Shown here piece after piece: positions 8,441 through 16,604 of a DNA stretch of 39,419 nt. The notes beneath the pieces are model-generated. The model made no database searches. It saw nothing but the letters and a program-made list of their open reading frames with translations, and was not told where the DNA came from. The stretch spans positions 1 to 39,419 of the forward strand of contig QFQQ01000061.1 of assembly GCA_003243445.1 (NCBI GenBank), written 5' to 3'. How positions within the stretch are numbered: position 1 is the first letter of the stretch; every line of letters begins with the position of its first letter. The DNA comes from Citrobacter freundii. GTDB taxonomy: Bacteria; Bacteroidota; Bacteroidia; Chitinophagales; Chitinophagaceae. A program made the position numbers and the translations under genes.

Positions 8441-9523
8441 TTGAAGTTCATCAGCACCACCATCCAACGCGGCAAATCCGTCAACTTTCTTCTTCCGGGC
8501 CGGAAATGGTTCAAGAATTTCTATTTCCGCGAAGCGGTGATCTTTATCTCAATGTTCAGCCTGACCATGCTGCATGAATGGATCAATATCGACAGCGTGA
8601 CGAACCTGTTCAAAGGCATCGTGTTTTTCCTATTGGTTTATATCCAGGCGCAGATCCATCGTTTCTATATTTTCCCTTTATATTTTAAAAAGAACCGGGT
8701 CGTATATATCCTCCTGCTGATCTTCTCCACGCTCCTGCTTGGCTCGGTACTGCTGGCCGCCGATTATTTCTGGATCCAGCCTTGGATCTACCAGGATGAG
8801 GATCTCTTTCTTTCATTCGCTTACTATTGTGTGATCGGGATCGTAAATACATTCACCATCATGGCTTTTTCGCTGATGGAACAATATTCCGTGGAGGTTC
8901 AGAAAAGAACGCATGATCAACTGTTGCTGAATGAGATGAGCATCAAATTCCTGTCGGCACAGCTGAACCCGCATTTCTTTTTCAATATGCTGAATAACCT
9001 GTATGGTGTCAGCCTGACGGATCCGGGGCGAACACCGGACCTGATCATCAAGCTTTCAAACCTGATGCGGTACCAGATAGAAAATGCCAACAAAACAACC
9101 GTTAATCTTGCAGCGGAAATTCAGTTTATCGAAAATTATATTGATCTTGAAAAAGAACGCATCGGTAAAAGATGTGAGGTAACTTTCAGGTACGAGGAAA
9201 AAAATCAGCTCCTCGACCGGTATGAGATCGCTCCGCTGCTGCTGATCACGCTTGTTGAAAACGCATTCAAACACAGTCTTACCAATGGCCACTGGTTTGT
9301 ATCTACGTCAATCACGCTGGATCAGCATGAACTGACTGTTGTAGTAGAGAACTCCCTGCCGGATGATGAGAAAATACATCCGTCAACACGTATCGGGCTG
9401 ACAAACCTGCGGCAACGCCTGGACTTCCTTTATCATGGAAGTTCCAGCCTGCAACAAAACATTACCGGAAATAGCTTCTATACAAAATTGGTTTTATCGT
9501 TAAAAAGACAACCGAATGGATAA
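8441..9523 (+). CDS. LytS/YehU-type sensor histidine kinase
   Basis: A 360-residue membrane kinase. Four hydrophobic segments span roughly residues 33-46, 54-70, 86-107 and 126-146, with very short loops and no extracellular sensor domain. The His_kinase domain (PF06580 type) follows, with QLNPHFFFN (phospho-acceptor His178) and the ATP-binding N-box LVENAFKHS (Asn274), then GLTNLRQRL. The start is a TTG at 8441. The first internal ATG (8552) would cut into the first membrane segment. The kinase overlaps the response regulator gene by 8 bp, so they are co-translated partners. The stimulus is unknown. Kinases of this type commonly sense membrane or small-molecule signals. Confidence 0.92.
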   Translation: MKFISTTIQRGKSVNFLLPGRKWFKNFYFREAVIFISMFSLTMLHEWINIDSVTNLFKGIVFFLLVYIQAQIHRFYIFPLYFKKNRVVYILLLIFSTLLLGSVLLAADYFWIQPWIYQDEDLFLSFAYYCVIGIVNTFTIMAFSLMEQYSVEVQKRTHDQLLLNEMSIKFLSAQLNPHFFFNMLNNLYGVSLTDPGRTPDLIIKLSNLMRYQIENANKTTVNLAAEIQFIENYIDLEKERIGKRCEVTFRYEEKNQLLDRYEIAPLLLITLVENAFKHSLTNGHWFVSTSITLDQHELTVVVENSLPDDEKIHPSTRIGLTNLRQRLDFLYHGSSSLQQNITGNSFYTKLVLSLKRQPNG

Positions 9524-10220
9524 AATTAAGTGCATAGTGGTGGATGACGAAGAAGGTGCACATCTTGTTATTTCGCATTTTCTCAAGGATATGAAAACCC
9601 TTTCACTCGAAGGGTCTTTCTACAATGCGGTGGATGCGCTGGATTATCTGTACAACAATAAAGTGGATATTGTTTTCCTCGATATAAACATGCCCGGTCT
9701 CTCGGGCCTGGAAATGCTTGAGACGTTGACGAACAGACCATATATTATCCTGACAACTGCATATAAACAATATGCGTTGGACGGATACAAATACGAAGTG
9801 GTCGACTATCTGCTGAAACCTTTCGAGTTCAAAAAATTCCTGCTGGCGATCAACAAGGTGCTCAACCGTAAAGGAATTCAGCAGCAGGCCAAAGCCCTGA
9901 TCTCCGACGAAGCGGATCATCTCATTCTAAAAGTTGATGGCCGCATGACCAAAATACCTTTCAGCTCCATTCTCTATATCCAAAGCTTTGGCAACTATGT
10001 GAAAATATTCATCGAAGACGGCATGCTTATCAGCCAGATGACCACGGCCGAAATCGAAGAAAGACTCAGTACCAATCTCTTCCTTCGCATCCACAAATCC
10101 TACATCGTCTCCCTGAAACAGATCCAGAAAGTATCCGGAACACAGGTGTTTTTGTCGAATAATACGGAACTGCCGATTGGGAATACGTTTAAGAGGGAGT
10201 TGCTCGCGCAATTCAAATAG
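9516..10220 (+). CDS. LytTR-family response regulator
   Basis: A 234-residue DNA-binding response regulator. The receiver domain (residues about 4-120) has the acidic pair after VVD (D10-E13), phospho-acceptor D56 in VFLDINMPG, T80/T81 and the invariant K101 in LLKPF. The LytTR domain (about 135-232) contains YIQSFGNYVKIF and FLRIHKSYIVSL, the two best-conserved stretches of the fold. It overlaps the kinase gene by 8 bp and is certainly its partner. LytTR regulators bind direct repeats upstream of their targets. No obvious target repeat is visible next to this operon. An inverted repeat begins directly after the stop codon. Confidence 0.95.
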   Translation: MDKIKCIVVDDEEGAHLVISHFLKDMKTLSLEGSFYNAVDALDYLYNNKVDIVFLDINMPGLSGLEMLETLTNRPYIILTTAYKQYALDGYKYEVVDYLLKPFEFKKFLLAINKVLNRKGIQQQAKALISDEADHLILKVDGRMTKIPFSSILYIQSFGNYVKIFIEDGMLISQMTTAEIEERLSTNLFLRIHKSYIVSLKQIQKVSGTQVFLSNNTELPIGNTFKRELLAQFK

Positions 10221-10221
10221 G

Positions 10222-10390
10222 GTGAAAGCTGCAGGTTGTCCGTTGTTCGATGGTCGATGGTCGATGGTTGAATCGTACTCTTACTAAAATTCATCCCTAA
10301 GTCCGGACAACGGTCAACCGGCAGCTCTCTTTCGACCATCGAACATCGACCATCCCTCTCTGCCATTCCGCATTTCCCATCGACCATCTC
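10222..10390. repeat. large inverted repeat built of TCGATGG / CGACCATC words
   Basis: The left arm (10223-10270) reads AAGCTGCAGGTTGTCCGTTG and then TTCGATGG, TCGATGG, TCGATGG. The right arm (10303-10355) carries CGGACAACGGTCAACCGGCAG, followed by CGACCATCGAACATCGACCATC, each portion complementary to the left arm. A further CATCGACCATC lies at 10378-10388. The element starts two bases after the response regulator stop codon. The remaining intergenic bases up to 10553 contain no gene. A possible promoter, TTTG (10462-10465) plus TATTTTG (10484-10490), precedes the glycosyltransferase gene. Confidence 0.8.
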
Positions 10391-10553
10391 CCCTTCCAAC
10401 CTGACGAAACCAGTGACCAACTTCATTGGTCACCGAAAAAACAGTGTTGCTCATTTATGTTTTTGTGATGCTCCGATTTATCCTATTTTGGTATTAGAAT
10501 CTGATTAGGACCACCATAAGAATATCGAAATCAAGAACTTAGCCCAACCGAAG

Positions 10554-11348
10554 GTGCCACCAACCACCTCGCTTATCGTTGCCACCTACAACTGGCCGGA
10601 GGCCTTGCGTCTATGCTTGCAAAGCGTATCCAGACAAAAGGTATTACCCGCCGAGGTGATCATTGCCGATGACGGTTCTGGTCCGGAGACCAGGCTGCTG
10701 ATCGGGCAATTAGGACCCGGTTTTCCGGTGCCCATCATCCATGTATGGCAGGAAGACCTCGGGTTCAGAAAAGCCGAGATCCTGAATAAGGCGGTCAAAG
10801 CTTGTACGGGTGAGTACATTATCCAGGTTGACGGTGACGTTATTCTTCACAGGCATTTTATTTCAGATCATCAACAGGCAGCCGAATACGGTGCATTCGT
10901 CCGCGGATCACGCGCAAGGCTTACGCCTCCGGTAACCAATGAAATTCTGACCGGTCCGGAAAAACACCTACACTTTTTTTCAAAAGGCATTCTTAATAAA
11001 CTGAATGCCATCCATCTTCCGCAATTAAGCTTCATCGCTCATCGTAAAAAAATGTGCTCCCGAAGCGTACGCGGCAGTAACCTCGCTTTTTGGAAAAGTG
11101 ATTTCATTCTTACAAACGGATATAACAATGAACTGCAGGGCTGGGGCCACGAAGACGAGGAACTCGCTGCACGTTTCATCAATAATAATATCATTAAAAA
11201 GATTGTAAAGCTGAGCGCTATTCAATACCACCTCCACCACACTGAACTGGAAAAGAGCAAAGAACCAGTTCACACGAAAGTGCTCAGCGATGTTATTCAC
11301 CATAAAACAAAAACATGTCCAAATGGATTTGGACAACTTGCCACATGA
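10554..11348 (+). CDS. family 2 glycosyltransferase with GT7-like C-terminal domain
   Basis: A 264-residue soluble GT-A enzyme. The N-terminal Rossmann part begins SLIVATYNWPEAL and has the nucleotide-binding IIADDGSG (residues 36-43). The metal-binding DGD is at 93-95. The acceptor-side motif GWGHEDEEL (196-204) is typical of the Glyco_transf_7C region found in chondroitin-polymerase-like and galactosyltransferase-like enzymes. The start is GTG at 10554, because the conserved domain begins a few residues later. Its stop codon overlaps the start of the next gene (ATGA), and the two N-terminal domains are clearly paralogous. Likely role: adding a sugar from a nucleotide-sugar donor to a surface glycan. 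Donor and acceptor are unknown. Confidence 0.9.
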   Translation: MPPTTSLIVATYNWPEALRLCLQSVSRQKVLPAEVIIADDGSGPETRLLIGQLGPGFPVPIIHVWQEDLGFRKAEILNKAVKACTGEYIIQVDGDVILHRHFISDHQQAAEYGAFVRGSRARLTPPVTNEILTGPEKHLHFFSKGILNKLNAIHLPQLSFIAHRKKMCSRSVRGSNLAFWKSDFILTNGYNNELQGWGHEDEELAARFINNNIIKKIVKLSAIQYHLHHTELEKSKEPVHTKVLSDVIHHKTKTCPNGFGQLAT

Positions 11349-12916
11349 ACCGCCGACCCAACATCTCATTAATTGTAGCCACCTACAATTGGCCCAAAGC
11401 CTTGAAGCTCTGTCTTGCAAGCATCGCTGCACAGTCGGTACTTCCTGACGAGGTGATCATTGCCGACGATGGTTCTTCTGAAGAAACGCGCCAGGTGATC
11501 GATCTTATGCGTCCGCTTCTTTCCATCCCTGTTATACACGTATGGCAGGAAGATCAGGGCTTTCGTCTTACCATGATCCGTAACAAAGCCATCGCAAAGG
11601 CTTCGTACGAATACATTATCCAGATAGACGGCGACCTGATCCTGCATCAGCATTTTGTACGTGATCACCTGGAAGTCTGCGAACCCGGCCGCTTCGTTAC
11701 GGGTAGCAGGGCAATGATCAACCAGGCATTGTCAGCGCGCCTGCTGGATTCGGGAAAACAACTGGTAACCCCCTTGCAACCGGGCGTGGGAAACAAACTG
11801 AATGCACTTCGCATCAGACCTTTCAGAAAGTTGCTTGCATCCCGTTATCACAATGATAATATGGGCAAACTGCGCGGTTGCAATATGGCATTCTGGAAAA
11901 AAGATCTCATCGCTGTAAATGGATATAATGAAGCATTTCAGGGTTGGGGAAAAGAAGACAATGAGATCGCCTGGCGTTTGTCCAATGCTGATATCACCAA
12001 ACGCGCATTGAAGTTCGGCGGCGTGGCTTATCATCTCCATCATAAAGAACAATGCAGGGGATTGTGTGAAAAAAATAAAGCACTGCTTATGCAAACGATC
12101 GAATCAAAATTAAAGACCTGCGATGTAGGCTTGAATCAATACGAGGTTGCGAAACCGGCCAGTTCCAGCCCCCTCCTCTCCCTTGTGATCGTGACACTGA
12201 ATGCCGCGCGATACCTGCAGCGTTGCCTCGACAGTATTTACATGCAGGATTATCCTTCATTGCAGATCATCGTCATCGATGGAGGCAGTTCCGATGGTAC
12301 AACAACCATCCTTGAAAAAAACAACGACCGCATCAGCTACTGGGTTAGTGAAAAAGACGGCGGTATTTATCACGCGATGAACAAAGCCGTGGAAAAGGCA
12401 ACGGGTGACTGGATCTACTTTGTCGGTGCGGATGACGAGCTGACCCCTGACTTTTCAAGATTAGCTGAAAAGCTGATCAATAAGAATACGATCTACTACG
12501 GTAGTGTATGGAAAGACGATAAAAAATATCTTGGTAAATTATCTGCTTACAAACATGCAAAGACCGGCATCAATCACCAGGCAATGATCTATCCCGCAGC
12601 TGTCTTTCAGCGGTACCGCTACGATACTGACTATAAGATCTCCGCCGATCACGTACTCAATATGTGGTGCTGGAAAGACCCCGCGTTCCGCTTTGAATTT
12701 GTTGACCAGGTGATCGCCACTTTCAGCACAGACGGTATTTCTTCCAACTATAAAGACCAGTTGTTTGAAAAAAGAAAAGCCAGCCTGATCCTCCGCAACT
12801 ACGGAGCCATCATCTGGGTAAGATTTCTTTTCAAACAATTTAAAGCCTGGAAGAAAACGAAGCCGGAGCTTAAGCAGGCAGAGCGGCAGTTGGTACCGGT
12901 CAATGTTCTCAAATAG
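11345..12916 (+). CDS. two-domain glycosyltransferase (two GT2 modules in one protein)
   Basis: A 523-residue protein. Module 1 (residues about 7-265) is a paralogue of the preceding gene product, with SLIVATYNWPKAL, DGD at 95-97 and GWGKEDNEI at 200-208. Module 2 (about 276-480) is a different GT2 type, with SLVIVTLNAARYL, IDGGSSDGT at 311-319 and GADDE at 361-365 in the metal-site position, followed by a basic C-terminal helix region. The ATG at 11345 overlaps the previous stop as ATGA. A start at 11315 would add ten residues but overlap more deeply. Two active modules suggest the addition of two different sugars, or alternating transfer as in bifunctional polymerases. That is inference. 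Confidence 0.9.
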   Translation: MNRRPNISLIVATYNWPKALKLCLASIAAQSVLPDEVIIADDGSSEETRQVIDLMRPLLSIPVIHVWQEDQGFRLTMIRNKAIAKASYEYIIQIDGDLILHQHFVRDHLEVCEPGRFVTGSRAMINQALSARLLDSGKQLVTPLQPGVGNKLNALRIRPFRKLLASRYHNDNMGKLRGCNMAFWKKDLIAVNGYNEAFQGWGKEDNEIAWRLSNADITKRALKFGGVAYHLHHKEQCRGLCEKNKALLMQTIESKLKTCDVGLNQYEVAKPASSSPLLSLVIVTLNAARYLQRCLDSIYMQDYPSLQIIVIDGGSSDGTTTILEKNNDRISYWVSEKDGGIYHAMNKAVEKATGDWIYFVGADDELTPDFSRLAEKLINKNTIYYGSVWKDDKKYLGKLSAYKHAKTGINHQAMIYPAAVFQRYRYDTDYKISADHVLNMWCWKDPAFRFEFVDQVIATFSTDGISSNYKDQLFEKRKASLILRNYGAIIWVRFLFKQFKAWKKTKPELKQAERQLVPVNVLK

Positions 12917-12928
12917 CAACGTGGCGAA

Positions 12929-13087
12929 TAGGTTTCATAGGTTCCAAAGGTTTCAGAAGTTCCAAAGGTTCCAGAGGTTCTTCGGATCGCAATGAGTTCT
13001 TTAAATGTGATCATTTCAAGTCGCGGCAGCAACCTCTGAAACCTCTGGAACCTTTGGAACTTCTGAAACTTCTGAAACCTCTGGAAC
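12929..13087. repeat. large inverted repeat built of GGTTCCAAAGGTTTCAGAAG words
   Basis: The left arm (12929-12980) is a chain of AGGTTTCA, AGGTTCCA, AAGGTTTCAGAAGTTCC and AGAGGTTC words. The right arm (13031-13087) is the reverse chain AACCTCTGAA, ACCTCTGGAA, CCTTTGGAAC, TTCTGAAAC, and so on. About 50 bp of unrelated sequence separates them. The element starts 12 bp after the glycosyltransferase stop codon and ends in a T-run at 13088-13094, so the transcript could fold into a very long terminator-like hairpin. A shorter array of the same words occurs at 29608-29637. Confidence 0.88.
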
Positions 13088-13114
13088 TTTTTTTAACCCT
13101 TTCAAACTTCACTC

Positions 13115-13486
13115 TTGCCCCAACTACTTCATCTCAACACGTTCACCGATACCCGCGGTAACCTTACCGTTATCGAAAAGATCATCCCCTTCCCTATCAA
13201 ACGCATATTTTATATCTATGGTGTTGATGATTCGGTAAGAGGAGGACACCGGCATAAGCAGACAATCCAGGCCGCGATCTGCCTGAAAGGACGCTGCAGC
13301 ATTTATAATGATAATAACCAGACGAAAGAAGAGTTCCTGCTGGATAGCCCGGCGAAATGTTTGCTGTTGCATCCTGAAGACTGGCATCAGATGTTTGCCT
13401 TCAGCGAAGATGCAATGCTGATGGTACTGGCTTCCGAATACTTTGATCCGGAGGATTATATTTATGAACCGTATTCGTCAAGATAA
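13115..13486 (+). CDS. sugar 3,4-ketoisomerase (FdtA/QdtA-like cupin)
   Basis: A 123-residue single-domain cupin of the WxcM/FdtA family, which converts dTDP-4-keto-6-deoxy-glucose to its 3-keto isomer before transamination. Visible features: the DTRGNLTVIE N-terminal strand, IKRIFYIYGV, and the GGHRHKQ active-site motif with His45 and His47, followed by a typical beta-barrel. The start appears to be TTG at 13115, since the frame gives the expected N-terminus and no ATG is available. It is close to the methyltransferase (35 bp) and a glycosyltransferase downstream. The aminotransferase at 16605-17693, on the other strand, is the natural partner. 3,4-ketoisomerases differ in product stereochemistry (FdtA versus QdtA), which I cannot decide. 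Confidence 0.85.
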   Translation: MPQLLHLNTFTDTRGNLTVIEKIIPFPIKRIFYIYGVDDSVRGGHRHKQTIQAAICLKGRCSIYNDNNQTKEEFLLDSPAKCLLLHPEDWHQMFAFSEDAMLMVLASEYFDPEDYIYEPYSSR

Positions 13487-13521
13487 AAAATAATGCATCG
13501 TTTCAATCTATTTTCAGTTTA

Positions 13522-14310
13522 ATGAGTTTATTCAAAAAGAGAAAACCGAAACCTGCATATGGTTGGTTTGGCAACTACAGTTCCTGGAAAGAAGCGACCG
13601 CGCTGACCAGTGGCTACAATCAGGCCAACATCCTGGAGAAAACCAAACAGGCTCTACTTGCCGTGAAAAACGGTGATGCAGTATATGAACGCGATTCTGT
13701 TCTTTTTTCCAAAAGCGAATATCCTTACCCGTTGCTGTCATTCCTGCTGCTTGATGCACAGCAAAAAAAACGTCCGGTGAATGTGCTTGATTTTGGCGGC
13801 TCGCTGGGCAGTACCTATTTCCAGTTGAAGGAATTTCTTTCACCTGATATCTGTTCCGGCTGGAATATCGTTGAACAGGATCACTATATTGATTGCGGAA
13901 AAAAAAATTTCGAAGACGATACGCTGAAGTTTTTTTACGCGATCGAAGATTGTATCAAATTGCGGCATGTTGATTTTGTGGTATTGTCGAGCGTTGTTCA
14001 ATATTTACCGGATCCGCATCAGTTTCTTGACAAACTGGTTTCATATGGCTTTGATACAATACTGGTTGACAGGACTGCTTTTGTAAATGAAGGACCTGAC
14101 CGCATTACCGTGCAACACGTATGGCCTTCTGTATATGAAGCTTCTTATCCGGCCTGGTTCTTTAATCAAAACGGCTTCGTAGCACATTTTAAGAACGACT
14201 ATATGCTGCGGGCATCTTTTGAAAGCTATGTACCCGGCGAAGCGATCATGGAGATCGATCACCAGCCTGCCGGTTATAGCAGGGGCTTTTGTTTTAAAAA
14301 ACGCGCATAA
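13522..14310 (+). CDS. TIGR04325-family putative methyltransferase
   Basis: A 262-residue protein matching the TIGR04325 methyltransferase family found in lipopolysaccharide and capsule clusters. It begins with a basic tail, then YGWFGNYSSWKEA, which is characteristic of the family. The SAM-binding glycine motif is VLDFGGSLGS (residues 88-97). Later motifs are DFVVLSSVVQYLPDP and DRTAF. The family is presumed to methylate a sugar in surface glycans, though the substrate is not established. It lies between the ketoisomerase and a glycosyltransferase on the same strand with short gaps (35 and 46 bp), so they are probably one transcript. Confidence 0.88.
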   Translation: MSLFKKRKPKPAYGWFGNYSSWKEATALTSGYNQANILEKTKQALLAVKNGDAVYERDSVLFSKSEYPYPLLSFLLLDAQQKKRPVNVLDFGGSLGSTYFQLKEFLSPDICSGWNIVEQDHYIDCGKKNFEDDTLKFFYAIEDCIKLRHVDFVVLSSVVQYLPDPHQFLDKLVSYGFDTILVDRTAFVNEGPDRITVQHVWPSVYEASYPAWFFNQNGFVAHFKNDYMLRASFESYVPGEAIMEIDHQPAGYSRGFCFKKRA

Positions 14311-14356
14311 AAAATCATTCTTCCGTAAGAAATAAATCCCGGTAAGCAAACCAATC

Positions 14357-15226
14357 ATGCCTGATCCGTTTCCAAAAATATCGATCGTAACGCCTTCTTA
14401 CAACCAGGCCGCGTACCTGGAGCAGACCATCCAGTCTGTTCTTTCTCAAGGCTATCCTAACCTTGAATATATTGTGATCGATGGTGGAAGTACTGACGGA
14501 TCTGTTGAGATCATTAAGAAATACGAACAACAGATCTCTTACTGGGTTTCAGAAAAAGACAATGGCTTGTATGATGCCTTGCAAAAAGGTTTTGATAAAG
14601 CAACCGGTGATATCATGGCCTGGATCAATTCAGACGACCTGTATCATCGCCGGGCATTTTCAACCGTAGCAGCTATCTTCCTGCAATTTCCACAGGTAAA
14701 ATGGTTGATGGGGAGCAATACATATTTCGACGAAGCCAGCAATTGCTTTACCTACGAAGGCGACATCCTTGATGAGCGATGGTCAAAATGGAGAATGTAT
14801 CTTTTCAACGGAAAATTCATACAACAGGAATCCGTGTTCTGGAAACGGGATCTCTGGATCGCGGCAGGAAGTCATCTGTCACAGGAACATTCACTGGCAG
14901 CAGATTTTGAACTGTGGCTTCGTTTCTTCCGGCACGAAAAGCTATACAGTACTTCCTTTCAACTTGGAGGATTCCGGATCCGCAAGAGCGGGCAACTCAG
15001 TGAAAAGTTCAGGAATGAATATATGGACCAGTTGAAATCTTTGCTTTCGAAGGAAATAAAACAGGAGAAAAATAAAGGACAATTATTTCTCTGCAGGCTG
15101 ATCATGCCATTGATAAAGCTGGTACCGGTGCGTAAGTGGCGAAGAAAACTTAGCTTCTATTTGCTGAAGATCCCTCCAAAAATCGTGTTTGACCGGGCAA
15201 ATGAATTTGCGTTGCGTGCTAAATGA
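14357..15226 (+). CDS. family 2 glycosyltransferase
   Basis: A 289-residue GT-A protein of the WcaA/colanic-acid type. It starts KISIVTPSYNQAAYL, with IDGGSTDGS (residues 41-49), WVSEKDNGLYDAL, and a NSDD motif (91-94) where the metal-binding DXD sits. A basic C-terminal region from about 225 may associate with the membrane. It resembles module 2 of the protein at 11345-12916 in the WVSEKD-G-Y-A-K stretch. It is the last gene of the plus-strand part of the glycan cluster. A 61-bp palindromic element lies 120 bp after it, between convergent genes. Confidence 0.92.
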   Translation: MPDPFPKISIVTPSYNQAAYLEQTIQSVLSQGYPNLEYIVIDGGSTDGSVEIIKKYEQQISYWVSEKDNGLYDALQKGFDKATGDIMAWINSDDLYHRRAFSTVAAIFLQFPQVKWLMGSNTYFDEASNCFTYEGDILDERWSKWRMYLFNGKFIQQESVFWKRDLWIAAGSHLSQEHSLAADFELWLRFFRHEKLYSTSFQLGGFRIRKSGQLSEKFRNEYMDQLKSLLSKEIKQEKNKGQLFLCRLIMPLIKLVPVRKWRRKLSFYLLKIPPKIVFDRANEFALRAK

Positions 15227-15346
15227 CCGTTGAGCTTGTATACCCAGTTTGCTGTTGACGGACCGGCCTGTCAAAGGAAGTTATGGTTCCCGCAGATTAT
15301 AAGATATTGGTCTCTATGTAGAATAAGGTTGCTAACATAGGACTTT

Positions 15347-15407
15347 CTTACCGTCCTCATCGTCTTACCGGTAAAAAATAAACCGGGAAGATGGGAAGAA
15401 CGGGAAG
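15347..15407 (+). repeat. 61-bp palindromic element, copy 3
   Basis: Left arm 15347-15372 starts CTTACCGTCCTCATCG and ends TTACCGGT. The 9-nt loop is AAAAAATAA (15373-15381). Right arm 15382-15407 starts ACCGGGAAG. The arms are imperfect, with about five mismatches. It lies between two convergent glycosyltransferase genes, where a hairpin could stop transcription from both sides. Confidence 0.85.
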
Positions 15408-15485
15408 GAAGACTTTATTCAGCAAGCTTGTATTGCATTGATGAATGACCTGAAGTATACGGCCCCTTTCTCCAACTTAAACATA

Positions 15486-16472
15486 TTACCCAAGCCTCGA
15501 TCTCCGGTAATAGTTCTTGTAAAACCCTCTCAACGCAAATGTCAGCTTTCGTCCCGTGTTGCCGTTTATCCATGACAAGTCTTCCGGTTTTTCGTGAACA
15601 GTGACCGGGCCAATATGCAGCCGGACCTCATTCTTCGCTGCCTGAAGTGCGCGTTCATATAGTTGGTAGATCAGCTCGATTGCTTTTTTCTTCAGCGCAT
15701 ACTGATGTGAGGTTAATCTCACCACATCCTGTTCACAGTATTTAAAATCATGAAAATGATAAAACACCAGCGAATAAGGCCTGCCTTTGTAATTAATCTG
15801 TACGCCATCTTTTCTTCGCTCATAATCGTATTCAAGGTTATTCCAGGGCGCTACACCACCACCATGATGCTGTAACACATGCACGCCCCGGAAGCGTTCC
15901 GTCCAGTCATCAAGGTATTTCTGATCGCCAAACTTTCCGTCTTCAAACCTCCGATAGCACCATTTGATACACTCACGCCGCCACCAGTCAAGTGCCCTCA
16001 ATCCTTCCGGATTGTTTTTGAAGGTTACAAACTGAACACAATAAATTCCGCTGAGTGCGCACTGATCATGCTGCGGGCTGTAACGATGTTCTGTGATGAG
16101 TACGGCATCATCTCCCATTTCATCCAGCAATACTTTCGGATCCGAGAAGAATAAAAGGTCAGCATCAATATAAGTACAGTGATCAAGTGAAAACGTATGA
16201 AGGCAATACCAGATGGTTGATGATGTGCAGGTCCAGCAGTATTCACCCGCAGTTCGTGAAGGTTTTACCGCTAATAACTCCTCGCTTTCAAATTCCTTTA
16301 GTGATATGATCGTGGCATGTGCCAATCGCATTTGCTGAAGCGTATCATAACAATCATTATCAAAAGCAAAAATGTACAAATGAAAATCTTTCGCGTGCTG
16401 TTCAAGTGATCTGTACATGGCAAGACCTCTTGACAGGTAAATGGAGTTAAATAAGGTGCAGTAATATTGCAT
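15486..16472 (-). CDS. glycosyltransferase, GT8-like (nucleotide-diphospho-sugar transferase fold)
   Basis: A 328-residue soluble protein. The N-terminus MQYYCTLFNSIYLSRGLAMY followed by HLYIFAFDND is typical of GT-A enzymes that scan a sugar nucleotide. The metal site is YIDADLLFFSDP (Asp103-Asp105). Further motifs are a GG(V)APWN stretch near residue 204 and a histidine pair in FYHFHDF near 237. There is no membrane segment. It lies downstream of the aminotransferase on the same strand (132 bp gap) and faces the plus-strand glycan genes, so it is part of the same surface-glycan cluster. Exact family and donor are uncertain. Confidence 0.8.
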   Translation of the reverse strand: MQYYCTLFNSIYLSRGLAMYRSLEQHAKDFHLYIFAFDNDCYDTLQQMRLAHATIISLKEFESEELLAVKPSRTAGEYCWTCTSSTIWYCLHTFSLDHCTYIDADLLFFSDPKVLLDEMGDDAVLITEHRYSPQHDQCALSGIYCVQFVTFKNNPEGLRALDWWRRECIKWCYRRFEDGKFGDQKYLDDWTERFRGVHVLQHHGGGVAPWNNLEYDYERRKDGVQINYKGRPYSLVFYHFHDFKYCEQDVVRLTSHQYALKKKAIELIYQLYERALQAAKNEVRLHIGPVTVHEKPEDLSWINGNTGRKLTFALRGFYKNYYRRSRLG

Positions 16473-16604
16473 GAATAAAAAATAGGCAGCTATACCTCTA
16501 TACTAATGGATTAATTTTTTTCTGGCAGATGATTTCTTTCGCACGTTGGCTTCTGTTCCGCCGGTTTGTTTTACCGGTTAGAATAAGTGAGCGAAAAACT
16601 ATCG

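Noticed and set aside
10100..10426. Minus-strand open frame of 108 codons over the end of the LytTR gene
   Set aside because: It lies antisense to the response regulator and across the inverted repeat. The long frame is a by-product of the repeat words.
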